Below the pieces are notes generated by a model. The model made no database searches. It worked only from the letters and a program-made list of their open reading frames with translations, and was not told where the DNA came from. The position numbers were made by a program, and so were the translations under genes. Positions 1-8,952 of a stretch of DNA of 64,000 nucleotides are shown one piece after another. The stretch's first letter is position 1; the number at the start of each line of letters is the position of its first letter. This DNA comes from Streptomyces sp. NBC_01476 (lineage in GTDB: Bacteria > Actinomycetota > Actinomycetes > Streptomycetales > Streptomycetaceae). The DNA lies in NCBI RefSeq assembly GCF_036227265.1, contig NZ_CP109446.1, positions 1,587,501 to 1,651,500 of the forward strand, in the 5' to 3' direction.

Positions 1-2
1 TG

Positions 3-122
3 CTGGAGTCCCAGTTCGCGACGCTGGAGCCGCTGCAGCCCGACGAGGCCGGCGCGGTGGTCTCCATCGACGGCGGGCCGCAGCAGATCACCGAACGCGC
101 CCTGGCCGCCCTCCCCCACTAG
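3..122 (+). CDS. gntK: Gluconokinase, C-terminal end (partial)
   Basis: The last 39 codons of a gene that begins before the window, ending in TAG. The tail reads LESQFATLEPLQPDE, the usual C-terminal signature of GntK-type gluconokinases, which phosphorylate gluconate to 6-phosphogluconate for the pentose phosphate pathway. The gluconate permease gene begins 61 bp downstream on the same strand, which supports the call and suggests one operon. The catalytic part, including the P-loop, lies outside the window, so the assignment rests on the tail and the neighbour. Confidence 0.72.
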   Translation: MESQFATLEPLQPDEAGAVVSIDGGPQQITERALAALPH

Positions 123-183
123 GGCACTCACTGTCACCCGCCCCTGTCCGTCTCTGCCCGCCCCCTCCCCCCTGGAGCACACC

Positions 184-1578
184 GTGTCCGCACTCAGTGC
201 CGAGCTGCTGGCCGCCGACCCGCCGCTGATAGCCGACGCCGGGAACACCCGGCTCGCGCTGGCCGCGCTGGCCGGCATCGCCGTCATCGTCCTGCTGATC
301 ACCCGCTGGAAGATGCACGCCTTCCTGGCCCTCACCATCGGCTCGGGGGTGCTCGGCACGGTCGCGGGCGCGCCGCTGGCCAAGACCATCACCAGCTACT
401 CCACGGGCCTGGGTTCGACGGTGGCGAGCGTCGGTACCCTGATCGCGCTCGGCGCGATCCTCGGCAAACTGCTCGCCGACTCCGGCGGCGCCGACCAGAT
501 CGTCGACACGATCCTGGCCCGTACCAGCGAGAAGCGGCTGCCGTGGGCGATGGCCCTGATCGCCGGTCTGGTCGGGCTGCCGCTCTTCTTCGAGATCGGC
601 CTGGTGATGCTGATCCCGGTGGTGCTGCTGGTCGCCAAGCGCAGCGGCCAGTCGGTGATCCGGCTCGGCATCCCGGCGCTGGCCGGTTTGTCGGTGATGC
701 ACGGTCTGGTCCCGCCGCACCCGGGGCCGCTGGCCGCGATCGGCGCGATCCACGCCGACATCGGCATCACCCTCGCGCTCGGCGTACTGGTGGCGCTGCC
801 CACGCTGGCCATCGCCGGGCCGCTCTTCGGCCGGATCGCGGACCGCTGGGTCGATGTGGAGCCGCCCGAGCGGATGACGCCGGCCCGCGCCTCGGACGAC
901 CTGGAGCACCGGCCGAGCTTCGCGGCCACCGCCTGCACGATGCTGCTGCCGGTGGTGTTGATGCTCTCCAAGGCACTGGTCGACGTGACCGTGGACGACG
1001 AACACAGCCTCGTCTACCGGATCTTCGATGTGATCGGCACCCCGCTGGTGGCGCTGCTCGCCGCGGTCGTGGTGGCGATGTTCACCCTCGGGCGGGCCGC
1101 GGGGTTCACCAAGGAGCGGATCTCCTCGACGGTGGACGCCTCGCTCGGTCCGATCGCCGGCATCCTGCTGATCGTCGGTGCGGGCGGCGGCTTCAAGCAG
1201 ACGCTGATCGACTGCGGGGTCGGGCAGATGATCCTCGACTGGTCGAAGGACTGGCACATCTCGGCGCTGCTGCTGGCCTGGCTGATCGCGGTGCTGATCC
1301 GGGTGGCGACGGGTTCCGCGACGGTGGCCATCATCTCGGCGGCCGGCCTGGTGGCTCCGCTGGCCGAGGGCATGTCCTCCACCCACACCGCGCTGCTGGT
1401 GCTCTCCGTCGGCGCCGGGTCGCTCTTCTTCTCGCACGTCAACGACGCCGGCTTCTGGCTGGTGAAGGAGTACTTCGGGATGGACGTCCCGCAGACGCTC
1501 AAGACGTGGTCGGTGATGGAGACGGTGATCTCGGTGGTGTCGCTGGGCTTTGTGATGCTGCTGTCGATCTGGTTGTAG
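184..1578 (+). CDS. gntP: GntP-family gluconate:H+ symporter
   Basis: A 464-residue membrane protein starting at GTG, with a GGAG ribosome site about 7 nt upstream. It is hydrophobic throughout, with about 12 predicted membrane segments and few charged residues. The FFEIGLVMLIPV stretch and the conserved HPGPLAA and SLFFSHVNDAGFWLV segments are typical of the GntP family. It should import gluconate across the cytoplasmic membrane. It follows the gluconokinase gene by 61 bp, forming an uptake-plus-phosphorylation unit. Length matches the family (about 450). Substrate could be another aldonate, but the gntK neighbour favours gluconate. Confidence 0.9.
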   Translation: MSALSAELLAADPPLIADAGNTRLALAALAGIAVIVLLITRWKMHAFLALTIGSGVLGTVAGAPLAKTITSYSTGLGSTVASVGTLIALGAILGKLLADSGGADQIVDTILARTSEKRLPWAMALIAGLVGLPLFFEIGLVMLIPVVLLVAKRSGQSVIRLGIPALAGLSVMHGLVPPHPGPLAAIGAIHADIGITLALGVLVALPTLAIAGPLFGRIADRWVDVEPPERMTPARASDDLEHRPSFAATACTMLLPVVLMLSKALVDVTVDDEHSLVYRIFDVIGTPLVALLAAVVVAMFTLGRAAGFTKERISSTVDASLGPIAGILLIVGAGGGFKQTLIDCGVGQMILDWSKDWHISALLLAWLIAVLIRVATGSATVAIISAAGLVAPLAEGMSSTHTALLVLSVGAGSLFFSHVNDAGFWLVKEYFGMDVPQTLKTWSVMETVISVVSLGFVMLLSIWL

Positions 1579-1590
1579 CGCGCGGACGCG

Positions 1591-1631
1591 ACGGCGGGGG
1601 TGGTCCGGACTCTTGTCACCACCCACGCCGT
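1591..1631. terminator. Bidirectional hairpin terminator between convergent genes
   Basis: Two 14-nt arms (1591-1604 and 1618-1631) pair with one mismatch around a 13-nt loop, placed between the converging ends of gntP and the glucarate dehydratase gene. There is no T tract, which is usual for Streptomyces terminators. Confidence 0.55.
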
Positions 1632-1653
1632 CGTCGTGGCGCCGGGGCGCCGG

Positions 1654-2982
1654 TCACCAGCGCGGCACCGCGGGCGTACGCCAGTCCGGATCGGCCTCGC
1701 GCATCGCGGCGGCGTCGTCGCGGTCGCGCAGGGTGCCGTCGTCGTCCAGCCAGCGCCGGTGCAGGGCGGCCAGCGCGTCCCGGTCGAGTTCGACACCGAG
1801 GCCGGGCCGGTCGCAGACGGTGAGCCGGCCGCCGGTGAAGACGTGCCGTTCGGTGATGACGTCCTCGGTCTGCCAGGGGTAGTGCGTGTCGCAGGCGTAG
1901 TCGAGGTTGGGCACGGTGGCCGCGACATGGGTCATGGCGGCCAGGCTGATGCCGAGGTGGGTGTTGGAGTGCATGGACAGCCCCACCCCGAAGGTGCGGC
2001 AGATGGCCGCGAGCTGCTGGGTGTTGCGCAGGCCGCCCCAGTAGTGGTGGTCGCAGAGCAGCACCTGGACCGCCTTGCGGGTGAACGCCTCCTCGATCTC
2101 CTGGAAGGTGGTCACGCACATGTTGGTGGCCAGCGGTACGCCGGTGGCGGCGGCGACCCGCGCCATGCCGTCGGTGCCGCCGGCCGGGTCCTCCAGATAC
2201 TCCAGCACGTCGCCGAGTTCGCGGGCGACGGCCAGTGAGGTCTCCACCGACCAGGCGCCGTTGGGGTCGAGCCGCAGCGGCTGCCCGGGGAACGCCTCGG
2301 CCAGCGCCCGGATGGCGGCGATCTCCTCCTCGGGCGGGAAGACGCCGCCCTTGAGCTTGAAGGAGCCGAAACCGTACAGAGCGGCGAACCGGCGGGCCTG
2401 GGCGACCACACCTCCGGGGTCGAGGGCGGCGCCCCAGTCGTCGCTCTCGCCCCGGCCCTGGGGGTGGGCGGCGAGCCGGTAGAAGAGGTAGGCGCTGTAG
2501 TCGACGGTGTCGCGGACCTTGCCGCCGAGCAGGGCGTGCACCGGCAGGCCGAGCGCCTTGCCGAGCGCGTCCAGGCAGGCCACCTCGAAGCCGGAGATGA
2601 CCGACAGCCGCAGCTTGTCGGCGGTCTGCACCCCGCGCAGGCCGCCGGCCGCCGTGGAGTCGGAGGTGCCGGCGGGCTCACCGCAGACCTGCTCGGCGAG
2701 GGTGAACAGGCCGTTCAGGTCGCTGGTCCGGTGGCCGGGGAGCGCCTTGGCCAGCGGCGCGGCGAGGTCGAGATAGCGCGTGTCCCCGTAGGTCTCGCCG
2801 ACCCCGGTCGTACCGTCGGCGGTGACCACCTCGATGATGAGCCGGGGGGTGTACGGCTGGTGGAGGCCCTGGGTGTTGAGCAGCGGCGGGTCGGTGATGA
2901 GGATGGGGGTCAGCCGTACTTCGGCGACCGTGAGTGCCGGGGAATCGACCGCTGTCTGCATATGTGAATTACGTTCACCCAT
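1654..2982 (-). CDS. gudD: Glucarate dehydratase (enolase superfamily)
   Basis: A 442-residue enolase-superfamily protein. The visible catalytic set fits glucarate dehydratase: the KxK pair (K209, K211) in SFKLKGG, metal ligands near D239/N241 and E264, N287, D311, and the MHSNTHLGIS strand carrying H338 of the His-Asp dyad. It converts D-glucarate to 5-keto-4-deoxyglucarate in the cytosol. The ATG at 2982 is preceded by AAGGTCAGG; a second in-frame ATG at 2961 (M8) is possible. It converges on the gluconate genes, so this end of the window handles sugar acids. The regulator is not evident. Confidence 0.88.
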   Translation of the reverse strand: MGERNSHMQTAVDSPALTVAEVRLTPILITDPPLLNTQGLHQPYTPRLIIEVVTADGTTGVGETYGDTRYLDLAAPLAKALPGHRTSDLNGLFTLAEQVCGEPAGTSDSTAAGGLRGVQTADKLRLSVISGFEVACLDALGKALGLPVHALLGGKVRDTVDYSAYLFYRLAAHPQGRGESDDWGAALDPGGVVAQARRFAALYGFGSFKLKGGVFPPEEEIAAIRALAEAFPGQPLRLDPNGAWSVETSLAVARELGDVLEYLEDPAGGTDGMARVAAATGVPLATNMCVTTFQEIEEAFTRKAVQVLLCDHHYWGGLRNTQQLAAICRTFGVGLSMHSNTHLGISLAAMTHVAATVPNLDYACDTHYPWQTEDVITERHVFTGGRLTVCDRPGLGVELDRDALAALHRRWLDDDGTLRDRDDAAAMREADPDWRTPAVPRW

Positions 2983-3048
2983 AAGACCTGACCTTAGGCG
3001 GAGCGGGGCGCGGCAGTCAATCGTCCCGCCCCGCCGCCCGGCCGGAGC

Positions 3049-3077
3049 TGGACGACATACCGACCAGTCGGTATGAT
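3049..3077 (+). promoter_or_regulatory. Promoter with TetR-type palindromic operator in its spacer
   Basis: A perfect 9+9 palindrome, CATACCGACCAGTCGGTATG, spans 3056-3075 with a 2-bp centre. It lies inside a good sigma-70-type promoter: TGGACG at 3049-3054, a 17-bp spacer, and TATGAT at 3072-3077. The promoter reads toward the phosphotransferase/acyl-CoA dehydrogenase pair. A repressor bound here would block RNA polymerase. A related site is at 9789-9809, and a TetR gene lies between them at 6609-7217. Confidence 0.7.
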
Positions 3078-3117
3078 ACCTGCGCCGGCCATCCACCCGA
3101 CGAGGAGACCCCAACGC

Positions 3118-4260
3118 ATGAGCGGAACCGACAACCCCCCGGGCCTGGACCTCGGCCGGCTGCGGAGCCACCTCGACCGGGAGCTGCCCGGCCTGGTGAC
3201 CGGCGACCTGCGGGCCGGGCTCGTGGAGGGCGGCCGGTCCAACCTCACCTACCGGGTCACCGACGGCGCCGGCACCTGGGTGGTGCGCCGGCCGCCGCTC
3301 GGCCATGTGCTGGCCACCGCGCACGACATGACCCGCGAGCACCGGGTGATCAGCGCGCTCGCCGGGACGCCGGTACCGGTGCCCGGCACGGTCCTGCTCT
3401 GCGAGGACCCGGAGGTGATCGGCGCTCCCTTCTACGTGATGGAGTTCGTGCCCGGCACCCCGTACCGCGACGAGCGGCAGCTGCGGGCGATCGGGCCGGA
3501 ACGGACCAGGGCGGCCGTGCTCACCCTGGTCGACACGCTGGTCGACCTGCACGCGGTGGACCCCGCCGCGGTGGGTCTGGCCGGCTTCGGACGACCCGAG
3601 GGGTTCCTCGACCGACAGCTGCGGCGCTGGGGCAAGCAGCTCGACGCCTCCCGCAGCCGTGACCTGCCCGGGGTGGACGAACTCCACGCGGGGCTCGGAG
3701 CCGCGCTGCCCGCCTCCCCCGCGGCGTCCGTCGTGCACGGCGACTACCGGCTGGACAACGTCCTCATCGACGACACCGGGCGGCTGACCGCCGTACTGGA
3801 CTGGGAGATGTCCACCCTCGGCGACCCGCTCACCGACCTCGGCCTGCTGGTGATGTACGGCGAGCTGCGGGCCGACGACAGCGCCGACGACAGCTCTGAC
3901 GACAGCTCTGACGCCGCGGAAGCCGCCGGCGCACCCGGTGACACGGCCGGCGCCGGCGCCGGCACCGGCGTCAGCGCTGCCGCCGGCGCGGACGTCAGCG
4001 TGCCCGCGCCCACCATCGGCGGCGCGCCCGGCCACCCCGCCACCGGTGAGATCGTCGAGCGGTACGCACAGCGCTCCGGCCGCGACGTGTCGGCGATCGA
4101 CTGGTACGTCGCCTTCGCCTACTTCAAGGTCGCCGTGATCCTCGAAGGCATCCACTACCGCTGGACGCTGGGCCAGACGCTCGGCGCCGGCTTCGACCGG
4201 ATCGGCGGCCTCGTCCCCGGCTTCATCGACCGCGGTCTGCACACCCTCCGGCAGAGGTAA
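3118..4260 (+). CDS. Phosphotransferase family protein (ACAD10/11 N-domain type)
   Basis: A 380-residue APH-fold kinase: nucleotide-binding GGRSNLTYRV near residue 40, the catalytic loop HGDYRLDN at 207-214 and the metal-binding DWE at 228-230. Relatives are the kinase halves of ACAD10/ACAD11, which phosphorylate 4-hydroxyacyl-CoAs. The acyl-CoA dehydrogenase gene follows by 33 bp, so this looks like the two-gene form of that fusion. The ATG at 3118 is chosen for the GAGGAG site about 11 nt upstream. Residues 251-298 are a low-complexity Asp/Ser then Ala/Gly insertion coded by short DNA repeats (a GACGACAGCTCT duplication and GCCGGC runs). It is not an antibiotic-resistance enzyme by context. 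Confidence 0.82.
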   Translation: MSGTDNPPGLDLGRLRSHLDRELPGLVTGDLRAGLVEGGRSNLTYRVTDGAGTWVVRRPPLGHVLATAHDMTREHRVISALAGTPVPVPGTVLLCEDPEVIGAPFYVMEFVPGTPYRDERQLRAIGPERTRAAVLTLVDTLVDLHAVDPAAVGLAGFGRPEGFLDRQLRRWGKQLDASRSRDLPGVDELHAGLGAALPASPAASVVHGDYRLDNVLIDDTGRLTAVLDWEMSTLGDPLTDLGLLVMYGELRADDSADDSSDDSSDAAEAAGAPGDTAGAGAGTGVSAAAGADVSVPAPTIGGAPGHPATGEIVERYAQRSGRDVSAIDWYVAFAYFKVAVILEGIHYRWTLGQTLGAGFDRIGGLVPGFIDRGLHTLRQR

Positions 4261-4293
4261 GTCCGGCCCACCACAAGCGAGGACTGAAACTCC

Positions 4294-5511
4294 ATGGATT
4301 TCGCCCACGACACCCGAACCGAGGAACTCATCGCCCGGCTGGGCGCCTTCATCGACGAGCATGTGTATCCCGCCGAGGCCGAATTCACCCGGCAGCGCGA
4401 GGAGATCACCGGCGAGGACCGCTGGTCCGCGCCGCCGGTGGTCCAGCGGCTCAAGGCCGAGGCCAGGCGGCAGGGCCTGTGGAATCTCTTCCTGCCCGGC
4501 GAGCACGGCGCCGGGCTGACCAATCTGCAGTACGCGCCGCTGGCCGAACTCAGCGGCCGCAGCCCCTACTTGGTGCCGCCGGCGCTCAACTGCGCGGCGC
4601 CCGACACCGGCAATATGGAGGTGCTCGCCGAGTTCGGCACCCCCGAGCAGCGCAAGGAGTGGCTGGAGCCGCTGCTGGCCGGCGAGATCAGGTCCGCGTT
4701 CGCGATGACCGAGCCGGACGTGGCCTCCTCCGACGCGACCAACATCGAGACGCTGATCCGGCGCGACGGCGACTCCTACGTCATCAGCGGCCGCAAGTGG
4801 TTCATCTCCGGGGCGATGAACCCGGACTGCCGGATCCTCATCGTGATGGGCAAGACCGACCCGCTGGCCGAGCGGCACCGCCAGCAGAGCCAGATCCTGG
4901 TGCCGCGCGACACCCCCGGGGTCGAAGTACGGCGTGGCATGCGGGTGTTCGGCTTCGACGACGCGGACCACGGCGGCCACGCCGAAGTGGTCTTCCACGA
5001 CGTCCGGGTGCCGGTGGAGAACATCATCGGCGAGGAGGGCGGCGGCTTCGCCATCGCCCAGGCCCGGCTCGGGCCCGGCCGGATCCACCACTGCATGCGG
5101 CTGATCGGTATGGCGGAGCGGGCACTTGAGCTGATGTGCCGCCGGGCCGCCTCCCGTACCGCCTTCGGCAAGCCGCTCGCCGCGCAGGGCGTGGTCCAGG
5201 AGTGGATCGCCGAAGCACGCGTCGAGATCGAGCAGTTGCGGCTGCTCGTGCTCAAGACGGCCTGGCTGATGGACACCGTCGGCAATCAGGGCGCGCACAC
5301 CGAGATCCAGGCGATCAAGATCGCCACCCCGGCGACCGTGCAGCGGATCGTCGACCGCGCCATCCAGGCGCATGGTGCGGGCGGCGTCAGCCAGGACTTC
5401 CCCCTCGCCCACCTCTGGGCCGCGGCCCGCTCCCTGCGCCTGGCCGACGGCCCTGACGAGGTACACAAGCGCTCGCTGGCCCGCCGCGAACTGAGGAAGT
5501 ACGCCTCGTGA
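4294..5511 (+). CDS. Acyl-CoA dehydrogenase family protein (ACAD10/11-like)
   Basis: A 405-residue FAD-dependent acyl-CoA dehydrogenase. It shows the FAMTEPDVASSDATN FAD/substrate loop, the RKWFISGAMNPD strand typical of the ACAD10/11 branch, and the C-terminal HGAGGVSQDFPLAHLW segment. It should oxidise acyl-CoA to 2-enoyl-CoA, or process 4-phosphoacyl-CoA together with the upstream kinase. The start ATG at 4294 has a GAGGA site. It is co-transcribed with the kinase from the operator-bearing promoter at 3049 and ends at a strong hairpin. The physiological chain length is unknown. Confidence 0.88.
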   Translation: MDFAHDTRTEELIARLGAFIDEHVYPAEAEFTRQREEITGEDRWSAPPVVQRLKAEARRQGLWNLFLPGEHGAGLTNLQYAPLAELSGRSPYLVPPALNCAAPDTGNMEVLAEFGTPEQRKEWLEPLLAGEIRSAFAMTEPDVASSDATNIETLIRRDGDSYVISGRKWFISGAMNPDCRILIVMGKTDPLAERHRQQSQILVPRDTPGVEVRRGMRVFGFDDADHGGHAEVVFHDVRVPVENIIGEEGGGFAIAQARLGPGRIHHCMRLIGMAERALELMCRRAASRTAFGKPLAAQGVVQEWIAEARVEIEQLRLLVLKTAWLMDTVGNQGAHTEIQAIKIATPATVQRIVDRAIQAHGAGGVSQDFPLAHLWAAARSLRLADGPDEVHKRSLARRELRKYAS

Positions 5512-5568
5512 CACCGCACTGCGGGAAGCCGGGCAACGCGCCCGCCCGGTCCGAATCCGCGTGCTGAG

Positions 5569-5606
5569 CGGTCCGTCCCGCGCCCCCGGCGGCGCGGGAC
5601 GGACCG
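5569..5606. terminator. Bidirectional hairpin terminator
   Basis: Arms 5569-5584 and 5591-5606 are perfectly complementary (16 bp) around a 6-nt loop, between the converging ends of the acyl-CoA dehydrogenase and quinone oxidoreductase genes. Confidence 0.7.
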
Positions 5607-5609
5607 GGG

Positions 5610-6590
5610 TCAGGGGACGATCACCAGACGGCCGACCGTACTGCCGTCGGCGACCCGCTGGACCGCGTCGGAGGCGGCGGCGAGCGGAAGCCGCTCGCTG
5701 ACGAACGGCCTCACCACGCCCTCGGCGGCCAGCCGGGTGAGTTCGTCGTGCGCCTGGCGGACGGCGACCGGGTCGTGGGTGTTGTACAGGCCCCAGTGCA
5801 GGCCCAGGATCGCGTAGTTCTTGACCAGGGCGTGGTTGAGCCCGGGAGCCGGGACCGTGCCGCTGGTGAAGCCGACGATCACGATGCGGCCCTCGAACGC
5901 GACGCACTTCGTGGAGCGGGTGTACGCCTCGCCGCCCACCGGGTCGTAGACGACGTTCGCGCCGCGGCCGGCGGTGGCCTCCTTGACGACGGCCACGAAG
6001 TCCTCGCTCCTGCGGTCCACCACGATGTCCGCGCCGAGGTCCCGTGCCGCCTTCACCTTCTCCGGGCCGCCGACGACGCCGATCACCGTGGCGCCCGCGG
6101 CCTTGCCCAGCTGGACCGCGGCGCTGCCCACGCCGCCCGCGGCGGCGTGCACCAGCAGCGTCTCACCGGGCCGCAGCGCGGCCCTGCGGTGCAGCCCGAA
6201 CCAGCCGGTCTGGTAGCCGATGTGCAGCGCGGCGGCCTCCGCGTCGTCCAGCGCCTCCGGCGCGGGCAGCACCCCGTCCGCGGTGACCAGCGCGTACTCC
6301 GCGAAGGCCCCGCCGGGCAGCAGCGCCGGGGAGATCACCCGGGCTCCGGGCTCCAGGGTGACCCCCTCGCCGAGCCCGACCACCTCACCGCACAGCTCGA
6401 CGCCGGGGGTGAACGGCAGCGGTGGCTTGATCTGGTAGTCGCCGCGGCAGAGCATCGCGTCGGGGAAGTTGACGTTCGCGGCCAGCACCCGGACCAGCGC
6501 TTCGCCCGGGCCGGGTACGGGCGTCGGCACCTCGTCGAGGCGCATCGCCTCGCGCGGCTGCCCGGTCTCGTGCACGCGCCATGCCTTCAC
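5610..6590 (-). CDS. NADPH:quinone oxidoreductase family protein (MDR superfamily)
   Basis: A 326-residue zinc-free medium-chain dehydrogenase/reductase. The N-terminal GroES-like domain includes FTPGVELCGEVVGLG, and the Rossmann half includes AAAGGVGSAAVQLGKAAG near 150-166. No zinc-ligand Cys/His set is visible, which places it with quinone oxidoreductase and crotonase-type reductases rather than alcohol dehydrogenases. It probably uses NADPH to reduce an enone or quinone. It is the last gene of a minus-strand group with TetR, acyl-CoA ligase and SDR genes, so an enoyl-thioester or ketone substrate is plausible. The TetR gene ends 18 bp upstream. Confidence 0.85.
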   Translation of the reverse strand: MKAWRVHETGQPREAMRLDEVPTPVPGPGEALVRVLAANVNFPDAMLCRGDYQIKPPLPFTPGVELCGEVVGLGEGVTLEPGARVISPALLPGGAFAEYALVTADGVLPAPEALDDAEAAALHIGYQTGWFGLHRRAALRPGETLLVHAAAGGVGSAAVQLGKAAGATVIGVVGGPEKVKAARDLGADIVVDRRSEDFVAVVKEATAGRGANVVYDPVGGEAYTRSTKCVAFEGRIVIVGFTSGTVPAPGLNHALVKNYAILGLHWGLYNTHDPVAVRQAHDELTRLAAEGVVRPFVSERLPLAAASDAVQRVADGSTVGRLVIVP

Positions 6591-6608
6591 GTCGCAGCTC
6601 CCAGCGGG

Positions 6609-7217
6609 TCAGGGCTGCCGCACCGAGTGCAGCAGCAGGTCGGAGAATTCGGCGGCGACCGCGTCCGCGGGGAGCGGGCCGTCCGCGTGGTACCAGGTGC
6701 CGAGGTGGTGCACCGAGCCGAAGAAGAAGTCGACCACCAGGTCGGGGTGGAGGTCGGGCCGGAAGTACCCGTCGCGCTGCCCCTCCTCGATCAGGGCCCG
6801 GAACCGCTCGTGGTAGCGGCGGCGTTCGGCCCGTACCTCCTTCTGCTTCTCGGGGGCGAGCTGGTGCATCGAGCGGAAGAAGATCTTGGTGTCGTCCAGG
6901 TTCTGGATGCTGGTGACCACCACGTCGGCGGCGGCCTCGGCGAGCCGGTCGCGTACGTCGGTGGTGCGGGCCGCGATCACGTCGAGGCGTTCGGTCTGCA
7001 GCCGCAGCACCCGGCCGTAGATCTCGTGCAGCAGATCGTCCTTGGAGCCGAAGTAGTGGTAGAGCGCGCCCTTGGTGACCCCGGCGGCCTCCACGATCTC
7101 CTGGACCGAGGTGCGGTCGTAGCCGCGTTCGGCGAAGAGCCGGGTGGCCTCGGCGAGCAGCCGCTCGGGGACCGCGGCGCCGGTGCCCGTGCCGTCGTTG
7201 CTGGTGCTGCGTGCCAT
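6609..7217 (-). CDS. TetR-family transcriptional regulator
   Basis: A 202-residue repressor with an N-terminal helix-turn-helix (ERGYDRTSVQEIVEAAGVTKGALYHYFGSKDDLL) followed by a helical ligand domain. The ATG at 7217 is preceded by GAGAGGG; a GTG at 7241 is a weaker alternative. It lies between the quinone oxidoreductase and acyl-CoA ligase genes. Similar fatty-acid-responsive TetR proteins control acyl-CoA genes. Inference: it binds the palindrome at 3056-3075 and the related site at 9789-9809; a half-site (ACCGGTATG, 7284-7292) lies in its own upstream region. Confidence 0.88.
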   Translation of the reverse strand: MARSTSNDGTGTGAAVPERLLAEATRLFAERGYDRTSVQEIVEAAGVTKGALYHYFGSKDDLLHEIYGRVLRLQTERLDVIAARTTDVRDRLAEAAADVVVTSIQNLDDTKIFFRSMHQLAPEKQKEVRAERRRYHERFRALIEEGQRDGYFRPDLHPDLVVDFFFGSVHHLGTWYHADGPLPADAVAAEFSDLLLHSVRQP

Positions 7218-7296
7218 CGCGTGCCCTCTCTGCGTACCCACCCGGCCGGCCCTGTCCGCGTCCGGCGGGCGACCGGCGTTCCGACCGGTATGGACC

Positions 7297-8952
7297 CTAT
7301 CCGGCCATGGTCTTCAGTTCGCGCCGCAGGATCTTCCCGGTCGCGGTCTTCGGCAGTTCGCGAAGGACGTCGACCTCCCGCGGGTACTTGTAGGCGGCCA
7401 GCCGTTCCTTGCAGTAGGCGATGAGCTCGGCGGGACCCGCGGCCGTGCCGGGCCGCAGGCTGACGTACGCCTTGACGCTCTCGCCGCGGTAGGCGTCGGG
7501 CACTCCGACCACCGCGGCCTCGCGGACCGCGGGGTGGGTGTAGAGGACGTCCTCGACCTCCCGCGGCCAGACCTTGAAGCCCGACGCGTTGATCATGTCC
7601 TTCTTGCGGTCGACGACGTAGAGCCAGCCGTCCTCGTCCATGAAGCCGATGTCGCCGGTGAGCAGTTCGCCGCCGGGGAGCGCCGCCGCCGACTCCTCCG
7701 GGCGGTTCCAGTAGCCGGGTACGACCATCGGCCCGCTGACGGCTATCTCGCCGGTTTCCCCGAAGGGCACCTCGGCGCCGGTGTCGTCGAGGATCCGGAG
7801 CATGGTGCCGGGCCCGGGGACTCCTACCGCGAGGGTGCCCGACGCCGGGTCGACCGGGGCCTCGGCGCCGGGCGGCACGCTGGCGCAGGGCGCGGTGCAC
7901 TCGGTGAGGCCGTAGCCGTTGGCCAGGTAGAGGCCGCCGGACCGCGCCCGGAAGGACTCCACGACGGCGGGCGGCAGCGGGGCGCCGCCGGACGAGATCA
8001 GCCGGAAGGACGAGAAGTCCGCGGCGCTCGCGTCCGGCCGGGCCAGCAGCGCCATGAACGCGGTGGACGGACCGACGGTGTACGCCGGCCGGTGCTCGCG
8101 GAAGGCGTCGAGCACCACGCCGGGCTCGAAGCGGTAGGCGAGCACCAGGGTGTGGCCGGCGGCCAGGGCGGCGGACAGCTGGCAGACCATGCCGGTGATG
8201 TGGAAGAGCGGGGCGAGCGCGAAGACCACGGCGTCGGCGGGCAGCCCCTGGATCCGTACCTGCCGGTGGGCGTTGAAGGAGATGTTGCCGTGTGTGTTGA
8301 CGGCGCCCTTGGGCTGCCCGCTGGTGCCGGAGGTGTAGCTGATCAGCGCGGTCTGCGCCGCCTGCGGCAGGGCGACGTCGGGACGCGGTCCGGCGGCGGC
8401 GCGGGCGGCGGCCAGCACGTCGGCCGCGTCGTCGGCGGGCTGCGGTGCGCCGCCGAGCACCCGGGGGTCGTTCCTGGTCTGCAGGTCGCGTTCGTTCGCG
8501 GTCAGCGCGATCCGTACCGGCGAGCCGGCGACGGTGGCACGGACGTACCCCTGCCAGGCGTGCTCGGAGCAGACGATCGCGGTGACCTGGGCGTCGGAGA
8601 GGATGTGCGCCAGCTCGCCCCGCTTGTACATCGGGTTGACCGGGACGACGGATCCGCCGGCCTTCCAGGCGGCCAGCAGGGCCACCACGAACTGCGGCAC
8701 GTTCTGCAGCATGACTGCCAGCCGGTCGCCGGGCGCGAAGCCGCGGTCGGCGAGGTGGCGTGCGAGGCCGTCGGAGAGGGCGTCGAGTTCGCCGTAGCTC
8801 AGCGAGCCGTCGAAGTACGCCAGGGCCCGGTGGCCGGGATCGCGTTCGGCCGCGGCCAGGAAGCTGTGCAGCACCGACGGCGGGTGCTCGACGTCTTCCC
8901 GCTGCTCGGCGGTGAAGTGCTTGAGCCAGGGCCGGTCGGCGTAGCGCATCAT
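7297..8952 (-). CDS. AMP-dependent acyl-CoA ligase (long-chain fatty-acid-CoA ligase type)
   Basis: A 551-residue ANL-superfamily ligase. The phosphate-binding loop YTSGTSGQPKG is at 206-216. GYGLTE, TGDIGFMDEDGWLYVVDRKKDMI and the C-terminal catalytic lysine in KTATGKIL are all present. It activates a carboxylic acid to acyl-CoA via acyl-AMP in the cytosol. The start ATG overlaps the stop of the upstream SDR gene by ATGA, so the two are translationally coupled. A second ATG follows at once. Substrate is not evident; medium or long fatty acids are likely from the neighbours. Confidence 0.9.
   Translation of the reverse strand: MMRYADRPWLKHFTAEQREDVEHPPSVLHSFLAAAERDPGHRALAYFDGSLSYGELDALSDGLARHLADRGFAPGDRLAVMLQNVPQFVVALLAAWKAGGSVVPVNPMYKRGELAHILSDAQVTAIVCSEHAWQGYVRATVAGSPVRIALTANERDLQTRNDPRVLGGAPQPADDAADVLAAARAAAGPRPDVALPQAAQTALISYTSGTSGQPKGAVNTHGNISFNAHRQVRIQGLPADAVVFALAPLFHITGMVCQLSAALAAGHTLVLAYRFEPGVVLDAFREHRPAYTVGPSTAFMALLARPDASAADFSSFRLISSGGAPLPPAVVESFRARSGGLYLANGYGLTECTAPCASVPPGAEAPVDPASGTLAVGVPGPGTMLRILDDTGAEVPFGETGEIAVSGPMVVPGYWNRPEESAAALPGGELLTGDIGFMDEDGWLYVVDRKKDMINASGFKVWPREVEDVLYTHPAVREAAVVGVPDAYRGESVKAYVSLRPGTAAGPAELIAYCKERLAAYKYPREVDVLRELPKTATGKILRRELKTMAG

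Noticed and set aside
3118-4260. Aminoglycoside resistance gene
   Set aside because: It has the APH fold, but its sequence style and acyl-CoA dehydrogenase partner fit the ACAD10/11 kinase group.
2983-5907. A long minus-strand extension joined in frame to glucarate dehydratase
   Set aside because: It is the antisense of the kinase and acyl-CoA dehydrogenase genes; the enzyme's own start with a ribosome site is at 2982.
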